Source: Bradyrhizobium sp. ISRA464 (GTDB lineage: Bacteria > Pseudomonadota > Alphaproteobacteria > Rhizobiales > Xanthobacteraceae). Taken from it: a DNA stretch of 64,000 bases. The position numbers were made by a program, and so were the translations under genes. The first letter of the stretch is position 1, and each line of letters begins with the position of its first letter. Under the pieces are notes generated by a model. That model saw only the letters and a list, made by a program, of their open reading frames with translations, was not told the origin of the DNA and made no database searches. Positions 26,638-36,400 of this stretch are shown piece after piece. The stretch covers positions 8,398,458 to 8,462,457 of the forward strand of contig NZ_CP094526.1 of the NCBI RefSeq assembly GCF_029910095.1. Direction: 5' to 3'.

Positions 26638-28707
26638 GTGTCAGAGTCAGAGGCGAAACCCACGCAAGAGGCAGCGCCCCCAGCGGTGGCGCGCTCACAC
26701 GGCTGGATTGCCGCAATCCGGAATCGCGCGCGCAGCGAGCGGCTCCGTCCGTATCTGCTCGTTATCATCCTCATGGCGGCGCTTGCCTTCCCCTATCTGG
26801 ATGGCAATGAGGGCGATATCGATGCGGCGGCGAACGCGTTCGCCTTTGTCATGCTGGCGCTCGGGCTCAACATTGTCGTCGGTTTTGCCGGCCTCCTCGA
26901 TCTCGGTTATGCCGCGTTTTTCGCCATCGGCGCCTACACTTATGGCGCGCTGTCGTCTTATCAGATCCAGCCGCAGTGGGGCAGCTTCTGGGAGCCTTTC
27001 CAGTGGCTTGGCCTGGTCGAGCACCTTGAGGTTGGGGGCGGCATTGGCACCGTCCATTTTGACGTATCGTTCTGGCTGATGTTGCCGGTTGCGGCTGTGG
27101 TCGCTGCCTTCTTCGGAGTATTGTTCGGCGCGCCGACGCTGAGGCTCAAGGGGGATTATCTGGCCATCGTGACGCTGGGCTTCGGCGAGATCGTGCCGAT
27201 CGTAGCGCGCAACACGCCCTCGATCACCAATGGCGCGCAAGGCCTCAACGGCGTCACGACGCCGAAGTTCTTCGGCTACGAGTTTGGTGTGATGTCCACG
27301 CCTTACTACTACCTCGGGCTTTCCCTGATCGTCCTGCTGATCTTGATCAGCGCACGGCTGAAGCACTCGCGCATCGGCCGAGCCTGGCTTGCCATACGCG
27401 AGGACGAAATCGCAGCAGAGGCAATGGGGGTCAACAGTACCAAGCTCAAGCTGCTCGCCTTTGCCATCGGTGCGAGCTTCGCCGGTATGACAGGAACCTT
27501 CTATGTGGCCAAACTGCAGACCGCTGCGCCCGAGATGTTCATGTTCCCAGTCTCGGTCATGATTCTGGTCATGATCGTCTTGGGCGGCATCGGCAGCGTT
27601 GCCGGCGTGGTGGTCGGCGCGCTCATCCTGCAGTTGCTGCAATCATGGTTCTTGCAGGACCTGACGCAGTGGATACACGCACTCGGTGATTTGACCGGCA
27701 CGGCCTTTCTGCAAGAGCTCGATCTCGTGCAGTCGATCGAACTGATCTTCGGCATTATTCTCGTGGTGATGATGCTCTATCGCCGGCAGGGGCTCATCCC
27801 CGAACGCGCTACAGTGACAGCGCTGACCTATGAGCAGCAGGACGCAATGCCATCGCGAACCTCCGTCGCGATATCTGCCCCCCTTCATCGGCGGACGATT
27901 GATCCGGGCAGGCCGCTGCTCGAGATCAAAGGGTTGGCGAAGTCGTTCGGCGGCATCAAGGCCGTCAACCGCGTCGATCTCAATGTCATGCCCGGTTCGA
28001 TTGTCGCCATGATCGGGCCGAACGGCTCCGGCAAGACGACGTTCTTCAATCTCATCACCGGCCTCATCGAACCCGATGGCGGCGAGGTGCTCCTGGCGGG
28101 TGAAAACGTTACCGGATCGAAGCCGCACCGGATTGTCGAGAAGGGTATTGCGCGTACCTTTCAGAACCTGCGCCTCTTCTCGAACATGACGCTGCTGGAG
28201 AACGCGCTGGTGGGAGCGCACACGCGCACCTCAACCGGGGCTGTCGGAGCAGTGCTGCGCCTTCCGCGCGTGAAGCGCGAAGAAGCGGCGGCACGCGCGC
28301 GTGCGCTCGAAATATTGGGCATTTTCGGCAACCGGTTGATGCCGCGCCTCCAGCACCTCGCCTTATCTCTGTCATACGCCAACCGTCGGCGGCTTGAGAT
28401 CGCGCGGGCGCTGGTCACGGAGCCTGTGCTTCTTTTGCTCGACGAGCCGACGGCCGGCATGAATCCGACGGAGACGCTGGAACTGGCGGACCAGATCCGG
28501 CGTCTGCGCGAGCGAGGCGTGACGATCCTCCTGATCGAGCACAAACTCACTGTGGTCAACGAAATCGCTGACAAGGTAATCGTGCTCGATCACGGCGAGA
28601 AGATCGCCGAGGGCACGCCTAGACAAGTTCATTCGAACAAGGAGGTGCTGCGTGCCTATCTTGGACGAACAACAGACGCCGCCGCAGCGACCGCCGCCGC
28701 TTCTTGA
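26638..28707 (+). CDS. LivM permease fused to LivG ATPase
   Basis: One 689-residue protein combines two usually separate subunits. Residues 1-390 are the LivM permease (VMLALGLNIVVGFAGLLDLG, LRLKGDYLAIVTLGFGEIVP, AEAMGVNSTKLKLLAFAIGA). Residues 420-689 are an ABC ATPase with Walker A GPNGSGKTT (about 460), Walker B LLLLDEPTAGMNP (about 600) and an H-loop HK. The ABC signature is LSYAN rather than LSGGQ, a variant I know from other rhizobial Liv fusions. The GTG at 26638 is 11 bases after livH; a longer upstream frame overlaps livH and is not used. The last 56 bases overlap livF. Confidence 0.88.
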   Translation: MSESEAKPTQEAAPPAVARSHGWIAAIRNRARSERLRPYLLVIILMAALAFPYLDGNEGDIDAAANAFAFVMLALGLNIVVGFAGLLDLGYAAFFAIGAYTYGALSSYQIQPQWGSFWEPFQWLGLVEHLEVGGGIGTVHFDVSFWLMLPVAAVVAAFFGVLFGAPTLRLKGDYLAIVTLGFGEIVPIVARNTPSITNGAQGLNGVTTPKFFGYEFGVMSTPYYYLGLSLIVLLILISARLKHSRIGRAWLAIREDEIAAEAMGVNSTKLKLLAFAIGASFAGMTGTFYVAKLQTAAPEMFMFPVSVMILVMIVLGGIGSVAGVVVGALILQLLQSWFLQDLTQWIHALGDLTGTAFLQELDLVQSIELIFGIILVVMMLYRRQGLIPERATVTALTYEQQDAMPSRTSVAISAPLHRRTIDPGRPLLEIKGLAKSFGGIKAVNRVDLNVMPGSIVAMIGPNGSGKTTFFNLITGLIEPDGGEVLLAGENVTGSKPHRIVEKGIARTFQNLRLFSNMTLLENALVGAHTRTSTGAVGAVLRLPRVKREEAAARARALEILGIFGNRLMPRLQHLALSLSYANRRRLEIARALVTEPVLLLLDEPTAGMNPTETLELADQIRRLRERGVTILLIEHKLTVVNEIADKVIVLDHGEKIAEGTPRQVHSNKEVLRAYLGRTTDAAAATAAAS

Positions 28708-29413
28708 GTTCAAGGACGTCAACACCTACTACGGCGAACTTCACGTCTTGAAGGGCGTCGATTACCAGGTTGGCGAAGGCGAGATCGTCTGTTTGCTCGG
28801 CGGCAATGCTTCCGGAAAATCCACGACCATGAAGACGATTCTCGGGATCGTGATGCCGAAGAGCGGCGCAGTCACCTATGAGGGCGCGCGCATCAACGAC
28901 CTGCCGACTGCCGAGCGGGTGAAGCGGGGCATTGCGCCGGTGCCCGAGGCGCGGCGGCTGTTTCCCCGCATGACCGTACTTGAAAATCTGGAAATGGGCG
29001 CGTTCACGCGCAACGACGCGGCCGCGATCAAGGTCGACAAGGAACGTGTTTTCGCCCTGTTCCCGCGCATTAAGGAGCGTCTCAAGCAACAGGCTGGCAC
29101 GCTGTCAGGCGGCGAGCAGCAGATGGTGGCCATAGGTCGTGCACTGATGGCGCGGCCGAAGCTCCTGTGCATGGACGAGCCATCCATGGGCCTGTCGCCG
29201 GCATTTGTCGAACGGGTGTTCGAAATCATTCAGGCGATCAATCGCCAAGGGACCAGCATCTTCATGGTCGAGCAGAATGCCAATATGGCTCTATCGATCG
29301 CCACCTACGGCTACGTGCTGCAGACCGGCCAGGTGGTGCTGCATGGCTCGGCCCAGAGCCTGCGGGGCAATGAAGTGGTCCAGCGGGCCTATCTTGGCGA
29401 AATGAAATCGTAG
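28652..29413 (+). CDS. livF: Branched-chain amino acid ABC transporter ATPase LivF
   Basis: The 253-residue ATPase has Walker A GGNASGKSTT (about residue 50), the LivF-type region PEARRLFPRMTVLENLEMGA, signature LSGGEQQM (about 150), Walker B LLCMDEPSMGLSP and H-loop EQN. It powers transport together with the ATPase half of the preceding fusion. It starts at GTG 28652 with AAGGAGG eight bases upstream, inside the end of the fusion gene (56-base overlap), which suggests translational coupling. The Walker A motif reads GGNASGKS rather than the usual GPNGAGKS, but Gly-Lys-Ser is kept. It is the last gene of the operon. Confidence 0.92.
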   Translation: MPILDEQQTPPQRPPPLLEFKDVNTYYGELHVLKGVDYQVGEGEIVCLLGGNASGKSTTMKTILGIVMPKSGAVTYEGARINDLPTAERVKRGIAPVPEARRLFPRMTVLENLEMGAFTRNDAAAIKVDKERVFALFPRIKERLKQQAGTLSGGEQQMVAIGRALMARPKLLCMDEPSMGLSPAFVERVFEIIQAINRQGTSIFMVEQNANMALSIATYGYVLQTGQVVLHGSAQSLRGNEVVQRAYLGEMKS

Positions 29414-29865
29414 TCAATTTATCTTGGGGCTGCCAGGAGACAAACATGCTCCAGCATGCACCCCGTAAGGGCCCTCTGACCAATGCTTGAAGCTTAGAGC
29501 CGCTAGTCGGCAGCTTGCGTCGGGCGCGGGCGTGGTTCGCGAAAGGGTTTCGTTTGCCGCGGGCGCCCCATCAGAACTGGCTGGAATAGTAGCACGGCCG
29601 CCATGGCACATGGCAATGCCAGAGCCATCATCTTGCCCATGCTTGACATGCCCGGATAGCTCGATGCCCACATGCTTCCGAACGCGGCCGCATTGGTCAT
29701 GGCCCTGAATACCACCATGTTCGCCCGCAAACATCGAACGGGTAGCGGCAGCAGCCGATCCGGCGTTCAGGGTCATGCACGAGCTTCTAGTCTAGTCCAG
29801 GGGCAGGCAGCAGGGCACCTCGCCACCGGAGACCCCGAGCGGGTTGGAATTGTCCTCTTCGCCAC
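29414..29865. other. Intergenic region, possible membrane-protein scrap
   Basis: About 450 bases. On the minus strand, 29503-29730, a 75-residue frame contains a convincing hydrophobic helix (MMALALPCAMAAVLLFQPVL), but it has no ribosome binding site and no family I recognise. I leave it as unproven. Confidence 0.3.
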
Positions 29866-30114
29866 GATGCAGAGCATGGCGACGAATATCCCGAGGCCCT
29901 GGCCATCGCGCGCAAAGCGGGATGGCAGTTCGAGATCATGTCGACCTCGTTCTACCTGTCGCGTCGCTCGCTCAGGATAGCCGCTCGCTCGGAGATGCCG
30001 CGCTGGCAGGATCGGCTGTTTATCACGCTTGCCTCCGGGGCGAGCGATGCCACCGATTATTTCCGGATCCCGACCGGCCGTGTTGTCGAGATCGGTGCGC
30101 AGGTGGCGATCTAA
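29866..30114 (+). pseudogene. kup: C-terminal remnant of a KUP potassium transporter
   Basis: The frame reads [20 protein letters not shown] then [20 protein letters not shown], and ends [19 protein letters not shown] with a stop at 30114. This is the conserved C-terminal cytoplasmic end of Kup (FYLSRRTL-x-MPLWQDRLF-x-ATDYF-x-P-x-RVVE-x-G-x-Q-x-I). The twelve-helix membrane part, about 550 residues, is entirely absent. No start codon precedes the fragment in frame. Confidence 0.65.
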
Positions 30115-30172
30115 GCTGCCCCAGGTCTGGTTTGGGGTCACGAGCGGCGGTCGGGCTTCGCGCTCGGCGGCT

Positions 30173-30196
30173 CCGGTCTACCCTTGACAGCCGTGC
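30173..30196. repeat. Short dispersed repeat, copy 4
   Basis: Core CTCCGGTCTACCCTTGACAG then CCGT. It lies after the kup remnant and is the least conserved copy. Confidence 0.45.
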
Positions 30197-30246
30197 TGGC
30201 GGATGGTCAACCGTTTAGCTTGTACGAAGACGGTCGTTGAGGGCAG

Positions 30247-30273
30247 CCTGTCACGCCGGGCGGCCGTGACAGG
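30247..30273. repeat. Perfect 9-bp inverted repeat
   Basis: CCTGTCACG and CGTGACAGG flank a GC-rich 9-base loop. It lies 220 bases after the stop of the TolC gene on the minus strand and could end that transcript, but lacks a U tract. Confidence 0.4.
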
Positions 30274-30492
30274 AAGTCACCGGCTCCGGCGTCAAGTCTT
30301 ACCGACGCGGTAAATGCGCCTCGCAGCCGCCGGTCCTGTGGAAGATCGCGGCGGGTGTATACACCTCGCGTCTACTTTGGCGCACGAGTGGGCCGTCTCG
30401 GAAAAGACGGGATTTTGCTCCGCGGACCTCATGGCGTGTCCGCTCGCGATAGGCAAGCAGCAAGACACGGCAATCGGGCTGTAGCCCGCGCC

Positions 30493-31869
30493 TCACTGGC
30501 CCGACGGCGTGCGCAGGCCGTGCCAGGCGTCGCGCACCTGATGATAATGCACCTCGGGCAGATAGTCGGGCGTGTTTAGCCCCAGCGTCTTGACGTCGAG
30601 GCGTCCCACCGCGGCGAGCAGGGTGTAGGACGCGATGACGCGGTCGCGGTGCGCACCAATCAGCCGCGCCTTGGCGTTAATCAGGTCCTGCTGCGAGTTC
30701 AAGACGTCGAGAGTGGTGCGTTGGCCGCCAGCCGCCTCTTTTTTCACGCCCTCCAACGCTACAGTCGCCGCCCGCACCTCGGACTGCGCGGCGGTCACCG
30801 CAATCTTTGCGCCCTCATTGGCCGTCCAGGCGCTGACCGTCGCCGTGCGTGTCTGATTGCGGACCTGATCGAGCACCAGGCGGCTTTGGGCGGCTACTTC
30901 CTTGGCTTGGCGGGTCTGCGAAGCCGCCGTGCCTCCATCATAGATCGGGGCGTCGACCTTGGCGACGATCGTGGCTTGATCGGTGCGGAGCGTGCTGAGC
31001 GTCGGGTCGTTCTCCACGTTGTGGCTGGCGCTTCCTTGCAGCGTGGCGGTCGGAAGCAGGCTGCTTTCAGCGACGCGGATCTGGGTCGACGCGACGTCGA
31101 CGTCGAAGCTTGCCGCTGTAACCGCCGGATGTTCCTTGTTGGCCATTGCGATTGCATCCTCGCGCGTGCGCGGCAGATAGCGGTCTACGGGTTCGGCTGC
31201 TCTTAACTGCGAGGGCGGACTGCCGATTACTTGGGCATAGGTCGCTTGACTCACGGCGAGATTGACTTCGGCAGCATTGAGATCGGAACGGCCCCGGCTC
31301 AGCCGCGCCTCGGCCTGGGCGGTGTCGGTCGGCGTAACGTCGCCGGCGTTCAGTCGCCGTTGGGTGACGTCGAGTGTTTCCTGCAAAAATCGCACATTGT
31401 CCCGTTGCGCCTCGACTAGCGCTTGGTTGGCGAGCACGTTGGCATAGGCCGTCGCCGCGTCGAGCAGCACGCCCTGCCCGACATTGCGCAGCGCCTCGCG
31501 GCCCGACTGCACCTGCAGCTCGCCCACGCGCACGCTGTTGGCGGTCTTGAAGCCGTTGAACAGGACCTGAGTCACAGTGACCCCGATGGTCCACGGTTTT
31601 AGGGTTGCCGACTGGATGGTGTTGTCCGGCAAAAGGTTGCGGACCGCCTGCAGGCCCGCGCTCAGGCTCGCGACGATCTGCGGCCGGTAGCCCGCCAAGG
31701 CCTGCGGCACGTTCTCGTCGGTCGCACGCTGGCGGGCCCGCGCGGCATTGAGCTGCGGATTGGTTTGATATGCTTTGGCCAGAGCCTCGACCAGCGATTC
31801 GGCCCGACACGGGGTAGCGGTAAAGCCGAGGCACATTGCCATGCCGAGGCGGATGCCCAATCGTGGCAT
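30493..31869 (-). CDS. tolC: TolC-family outer-membrane channel protein
   Basis: This 458-residue protein has a signal peptide (LGIRLGMAMCLGFTATPCRA). The two TolC repeats follow: ESLVEALAKAYQTNPQLNAA at the N terminus and IAMANKEHPAVTAASFDVDV in the second half, each followed by long coiled helices and barrel strands. It forms a trimeric outer-membrane tunnel for type I secretion or RND efflux. The ATG at 31869 is chosen because it begins the signal peptide directly; the frame extends to 31908. No type I ABC exporter is nearby. The only pump gene is the RND protein 1.6 kb upstream on the same strand. Confidence 0.85.
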   Translation of the reverse strand: MPRLGIRLGMAMCLGFTATPCRAESLVEALAKAYQTNPQLNAARARQRATDENVPQALAGYRPQIVASLSAGLQAVRNLLPDNTIQSATLKPWTIGVTVTQVLFNGFKTANSVRVGELQVQSGREALRNVGQGVLLDAATAYANVLANQALVEAQRDNVRFLQETLDVTQRRLNAGDVTPTDTAQAEARLSRGRSDLNAAEVNLAVSQATYAQVIGSPPSQLRAAEPVDRYLPRTREDAIAMANKEHPAVTAASFDVDVASTQIRVAESSLLPTATLQGSASHNVENDPTLSTLRTDQATIVAKVDAPIYDGGTAASQTRQAKEVAAQSRLVLDQVRNQTRTATVSAWTANEGAKIAVTAAQSEVRAATVALEGVKKEAAGGQRTTLDVLNSQQDLINAKARLIGAHRDRVIASYTLLAAVGRLDVKTLGLNTPDYLPEVHYHQVRDAWHGLRTPSGQ

Positions 31870-32347
31870 GCTCACTCTAACGTGGCTCAATCTAGCGGCA
31901 TGTCCCACGATGTAATTCCGTGACTTCGGTAGTGCCCCCCCGCCGACGCCCTGCCTTCCTTTTTAGGGCCGGCACTTGCAACGGCGCGCCGCAAAACTGA
32001 ATTCGATTCTTGGCTGTTGCGTTCGTCATAGACCAACGCCGCGCACAAATGTTGAATCGGCGCCACCATTCAAGGTTCCAATCTAGAGGGAAGAAATACA
32101 TCGACGTTCGGCCGGCGCGAATGTGTCTGTCGCTATACGGCTGGAGATGCCGACCGTCGCCGACGTCCGGGGGTGGACCGCAACAGCCCTCAATTGCACT
32201 TGAGGCGCGCTTGCTCTTGGAAGGATCTTTCTACGCATAGAACAGAACCGGCTCTGGATTCTTGCTTGCAACTGTCGAATGCGCGATCTCCGCAGCATCA
32301 TGCACGCGGTGCTCCAAAAGATATCCCGCTGAAAGGAGTTGGCTTCC
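31870..32347. other. Intergenic region between divergent genes
   Basis: About 480 bases between tolC and the small secreted protein gene. It looks more AT-rich than the neighbouring genes. No gene is supported; both promoters should be here. Confidence 0.35.
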
Positions 32348-32785
32348 ATGAGCACGACTCGCGCCACCCGCAAAATCGTCACTGTCCTTATGCCCGCGAT
32401 GATCGTGATCACATCATGTCCGGCCGTCGCCGGCGTGAAGCGGCTCGTGTCGATTCCTCAGCCCCTCTGGGGCGCGTGGGCACCAAACGCGGATGCCTGT
32501 AGCAACGCTACAGATGAATCGATCGTCGTCCTGTCAGCCAAGTCCTACAGAAGCTCGCGAACTTCATGCAACATTATCGATCTAAGCGAAACGCCTGGCA
32601 CAAACGGCCCAGTTTATTCCGCTCGTTCGCGGTGCACCAAGCAAGGACAGACACAACCCACAATATCAAATCTGATTGTTCGCACAGAAGACTCGAATCG
32701 GATTTCAATCGGTTCTGATTTCACAACTCTGAAGATGCACCAAAAGTGTTCTGCAAATGAGCCAATCACCGAGCGAACCCGATAA
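32348..32785 (+). CDS. Small exported hypothetical protein with four conserved-looking cysteines
   Basis: The 145-residue protein starts MSTTRATRKIVTVLMPAMIV, a signal sequence, followed by ITSC, which could be a lipobox, or by AVAG-V as a signal peptidase I site. The mature part is about 115 residues with four further cysteines (DACSNAT, TSCNIID, SRCTKQG, QKCSANE), enough for two disulphides. AAGGAG lies 10 bases before the ATG at 32348, so it is probably a real gene. I do not recognise the family. It sits on the opposite strand between tolC and the RND pump gene and has visibly lower GC content. Confidence 0.55.
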   Translation: MSTTRATRKIVTVLMPAMIVITSCPAVAGVKRLVSIPQPLWGAWAPNADACSNATDESIVVLSAKSYRSSRTSCNIIDLSETPGTNGPVYSARSRCTKQGQTQPTISNLIVRTEDSNRISIGSDFTTLKMHQKCSANEPITERTR

Positions 32786-33483
32786 GTGGATGGTAATCAC
32801 CCAACTGCAAGCCGTTAGGCCGCTGGATATCGGTAGTTCAGGCGGCTCTTTCTCGAATCCAAAGTATCAGGTGAAGAATGCGAAGCCTGCTGTTCCTGAC
32901 GGTCGTACGTCATCACCCATCACGGGCGCCGTCGCTGTGTACGGCTCGTCGTCCTTGATCTGCACTGGGTCTTTTCGCTTCGCTCAATGGAGCCCGCTCA
33001 GGACGCGCCCCGATCACCTAGCATGTGACTTGAGAAACTGTGCAAACGCTTTCAACGTGACGTCTGAGACGTGATTGAGATCCTCAGAACACATCTATTG
33101 TTCTCAGCTGCGGCCAGTTTACCAGAGCCGTTCTAAGCCGACTCCAGGGCGCTATGAACTGCTAAAGAAGCGGCATAGGATGGCGATTATCACTTAATCG
33201 ATCGCGTGGTCGTTGATTGCAATCACATCACCGGTGGAGGCATCACGGGCGGGCCCCGATTTTGGTCTGGAAGTCGCCCAGCAATCCGCGCGGAAGAGAC
33301 CGCCCGGCCGATTCAGCCCCTCCTCAAATACAATCCAAAGTCGTCACTCGACGCCGGATCGTCGGGAGCCACCCGGCTGCACCTCGTCTCCCGCTCGCAG
33401 GGCCCGCAAGCGGGAGAGGGAGCGCACTTCTGTTGCGGCATTCGATGGTTGCACACAGCCGCCCGCTCTGCGCCGTCCGCAGA
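32786..33483. other. Intergenic region with one palindromic repeat
   Basis: About 700 bases without a supported gene. A palindromic element, CTCCCGCT then AGCGGGAG with a GC-rich loop, is at 33388-33416, 70 bases after the RND stop; it may act as a terminator, though without a T tract. Confidence 0.4.
33388..33416. repeat. Palindromic element downstream of the RND pump gene
   Basis: The stem CTCCCGCT/AGCGGGAG encloses a loop that itself contains GGGCCC. Similar elements are common between rhizobial genes. Confidence 0.4.
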
Positions 33484-36400
33484 TCACCGCGCCCGGCGCG
33501 AGAAGAAGGAGATCAGGACCGGCAGCGTCACCAAAATCACGAGCGGCGCCAGCATCATGCCGGTTACCACCACGATGGCGAGCGGCTTCTGCACCTGCGA
33601 GCCGATGCCTTGCGACAGCGCCGCCGGCAACAACCCGACGCCCGCCACCACGCAGGTCATCAGCACCGGCCGCAACTGCAGTTCGCCTGTGCGGATCACC
33701 GCGCTCATCCGGTCGTAGCCTTCCTCAATCAGCGTGTTGAACTGCGAGAGGATGATGATGCCGTCCATCACGGCGATGCCGAACAACGCGACGAAACCGA
33801 TCGCGGCGGAGACGCTGAACGGAATGCCTGATGCCAGCAGCCCGAGCACGCCGCCGAAGATCGCCATCGGGATCACGCTCATGGCGAGCAGAATCTCGAC
33901 GATCGATCCGAAATTGAACCAGAGCAGGATGGCGATCAGCGCGAGGCTGATCGGCACCACAATCGACAGGCGCTTGATCGCGTCCTGCAGGTTGCCGTAT
34001 TCCCCCACCCATTCGAGCCGCGAGCCAGGCGGAAGCTGGACCTGGGCAGCGATCTTCTGCTGTGCCTCCTGGATCGCGCCGCCGAGGTCGCGCTCGCGCA
34101 CCGAGAACTTGATCGGCAGATAGCGCTCCTGCTGCTCGCGGTAGATGAAGGCCGCGCCGGAGACAAGGTTAATGGAGGCGACCTCGCTCAGCGGGATTTG
34201 CGTGATGCCGCTCGGCCCGTTGACGCCGATCCTCAAGTTCTGGATCGCCTCCGCGCTCTTGCGATATTCCGGCGCCAGCCGAACGATGATCGGGAAATGC
34301 CGGTCGCTGCCGGGCTCGTAGACATCGCCGGCGCTGTCACCGCCGATCGCCACCTTGATAGTGGCGTTGATATCGCCGGGCGCAAGCCCGTAACGCGCAG
34401 CTTTGGCGCGGTCGATGTCGATCTGGATGGTGGGCTGCCCGAGCGAGGTGAAAACCGCAAGATCGGTGATGCCCTGCACGGTCGCAAGCACCGATTTGAT
34501 CTTTTGCGCGGTCTCGGTCAGCGATTTGAGGTCGTTACCGAACAGCTTGATCGAGTTCTCACCCTTCACGCCGGATACCGCTTCGGACACGTTGTCTTGC
34601 AGATATTGCGAGAAGTTGAACTCGACGCCCGGAAAGCGGTCGTCCAATTGAGAGAGCAGCTCGGCGGTGAGCTCTTCCTTGTCGTGGGTGCCCGGCCATT
34701 CGCTCATCGGCTTCAGCGGCGCGAAGAATTCGGCGTTGAAAAATCCTGTCGCGTCGGTGCCATCGTCAGGGCGGCCGTGCTGCGAGACCACGGCTTCGAC
34801 CTCGGGACGGCTGCGGATCAATTTCCGCATCTCGTTGACGTAAGTGTTGCCTTCCGCAAGCGAGATGGTCGGCGGCAGGGTCGCGCGAATCCAGAGATTG
34901 CCCTCCTCGAGCTTGGGCAAGAATTCCAGTCCCAGCGTACGGCCGAAGACAAATGTCATCGCGAAAAGCCCGATGGCACCGATCATCACCAGATTCCGGT
35001 TGCCGACGGCCCAGTTCAGCACGGGCACGTAGAGCCGATGCAGCAATGCCATCAACCGCGTTTCGGTTTCGTGCACGTGAGGCGGCAGGATGATCGCGCT
35101 CAACGCCGGCGTCACAGTGAAGGTCGCAAGCAGACCGCCGACCAACGCATAGGCATAGGTTCGCGCCATCGGTCCGAAGATGTTGCCCTCGACGCCGCTC
35201 AAGGTGAACAGTGGCAGAAACGCCGCAACGATGATGGTGGCGGCAAAGAAGATTGACCGGGATACGTCGGCGCCCGCACTGAGGATGGCATGGCGTTTCA
35301 TGTCCATCGTCGTGTCGATCGAAAAATAACCTTCCTCGATCTCCGAGAGGGTCGAGGTTTCCGTCAGCCGCCGGAAGATTGCCTCTACCATGATCACGGT
35401 GGCGTCCACGATCAAGCCAAAATCGATGGCGCCGACCGACAGGAGGTTTGCGGACTCGCCGCGCAGCACCAGCACGATGACGGCGAAAAACAGCGCGAAC
35501 GGGATAGTGGCGCCGACGATCAGCGCGCTTCGGAGATCCCCTAAGAAGATCCATTGCACCAGCACGATCAGGAGGATGCCGATCACCATGTTGTGCAGCA
35601 CTGTCGAGGTGGTGAGATCGATCAGGTCCTTGCGGTCGTAGATCCGCTCGATATGCACGCCCGGCGGCAGGATGCTGGAGTTGTTGATTTTTGCGACCAT
35701 CTGCTCGACTCGCGCGATGGTCGGTGTGCTCTGCTCGCCGCGCCGCATCAGCACTATGCCTTGGACGATGTCATCGTCGTCATCGAGGCCGGCGATGCCG
35801 AGCCGCGGCTTCTCGCCGACGGTGACGGTCGCGACATCCTTGACTAGCACGGGATTGCCGCCGCTCTGCGAGATCATGGTCTTGGCAAGATCGTCCATGG
35901 AGCGGATCAGGCCGACGCCGCGTACCACGGCGGACTGCGACCCGATATTGATGGTGTTGCCGCCGACATTGATGTTGGAATTGCTCACCGCCTGCAGCAT
36001 CTGCGGCAGCGTCAGCCCGTTGGCGACCAGCTTGTTGAAGTCGACCTGCAGCTCGAAAGTTTTGGTCTTGCCGCCCCAGCCGGTGACGTCAATCACGCCG
36101 GGCACCGCGCGAAAACGGCGCTGGAGAATCCAGTCTTGGATCGTCTTGAGGTCGAGTACGCTGTAGTTCGGCGGCCCGACCAGCCGATAGCGGTAGATTT
36201 CGCCGATCGGGCTCGTGGGAGAGATCTGCGGCTGCACATTGCCGGGCAGTGGCGCCAGCTGCGCCAGCCGATTCAAGACCTGCTGCAGCGCTTCATCGTA
36301 GGTGTAAGCGAAGGAGAACTGCAGCTTGACGTCCGACAAACCGTAGAGCGAGATGGTGCGGATCGTGGTCACGTTCCTTATGCCCGCGACCTGGGTCTCG

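Larger units (their letters stand above)
30115..30492. other. Intergenic region with a dispersed repeat and a hairpin
   Basis: About 380 bases. A copy of the short dispersed motif lies at 30173-30196 (CTCCGGTCTACCCTTGACAG). A perfect inverted repeat CCTGTCACG/CGTGACAGG with a 9-base loop is at 30247-30273; it has no T tract. No gene is supported. Confidence 0.4.
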
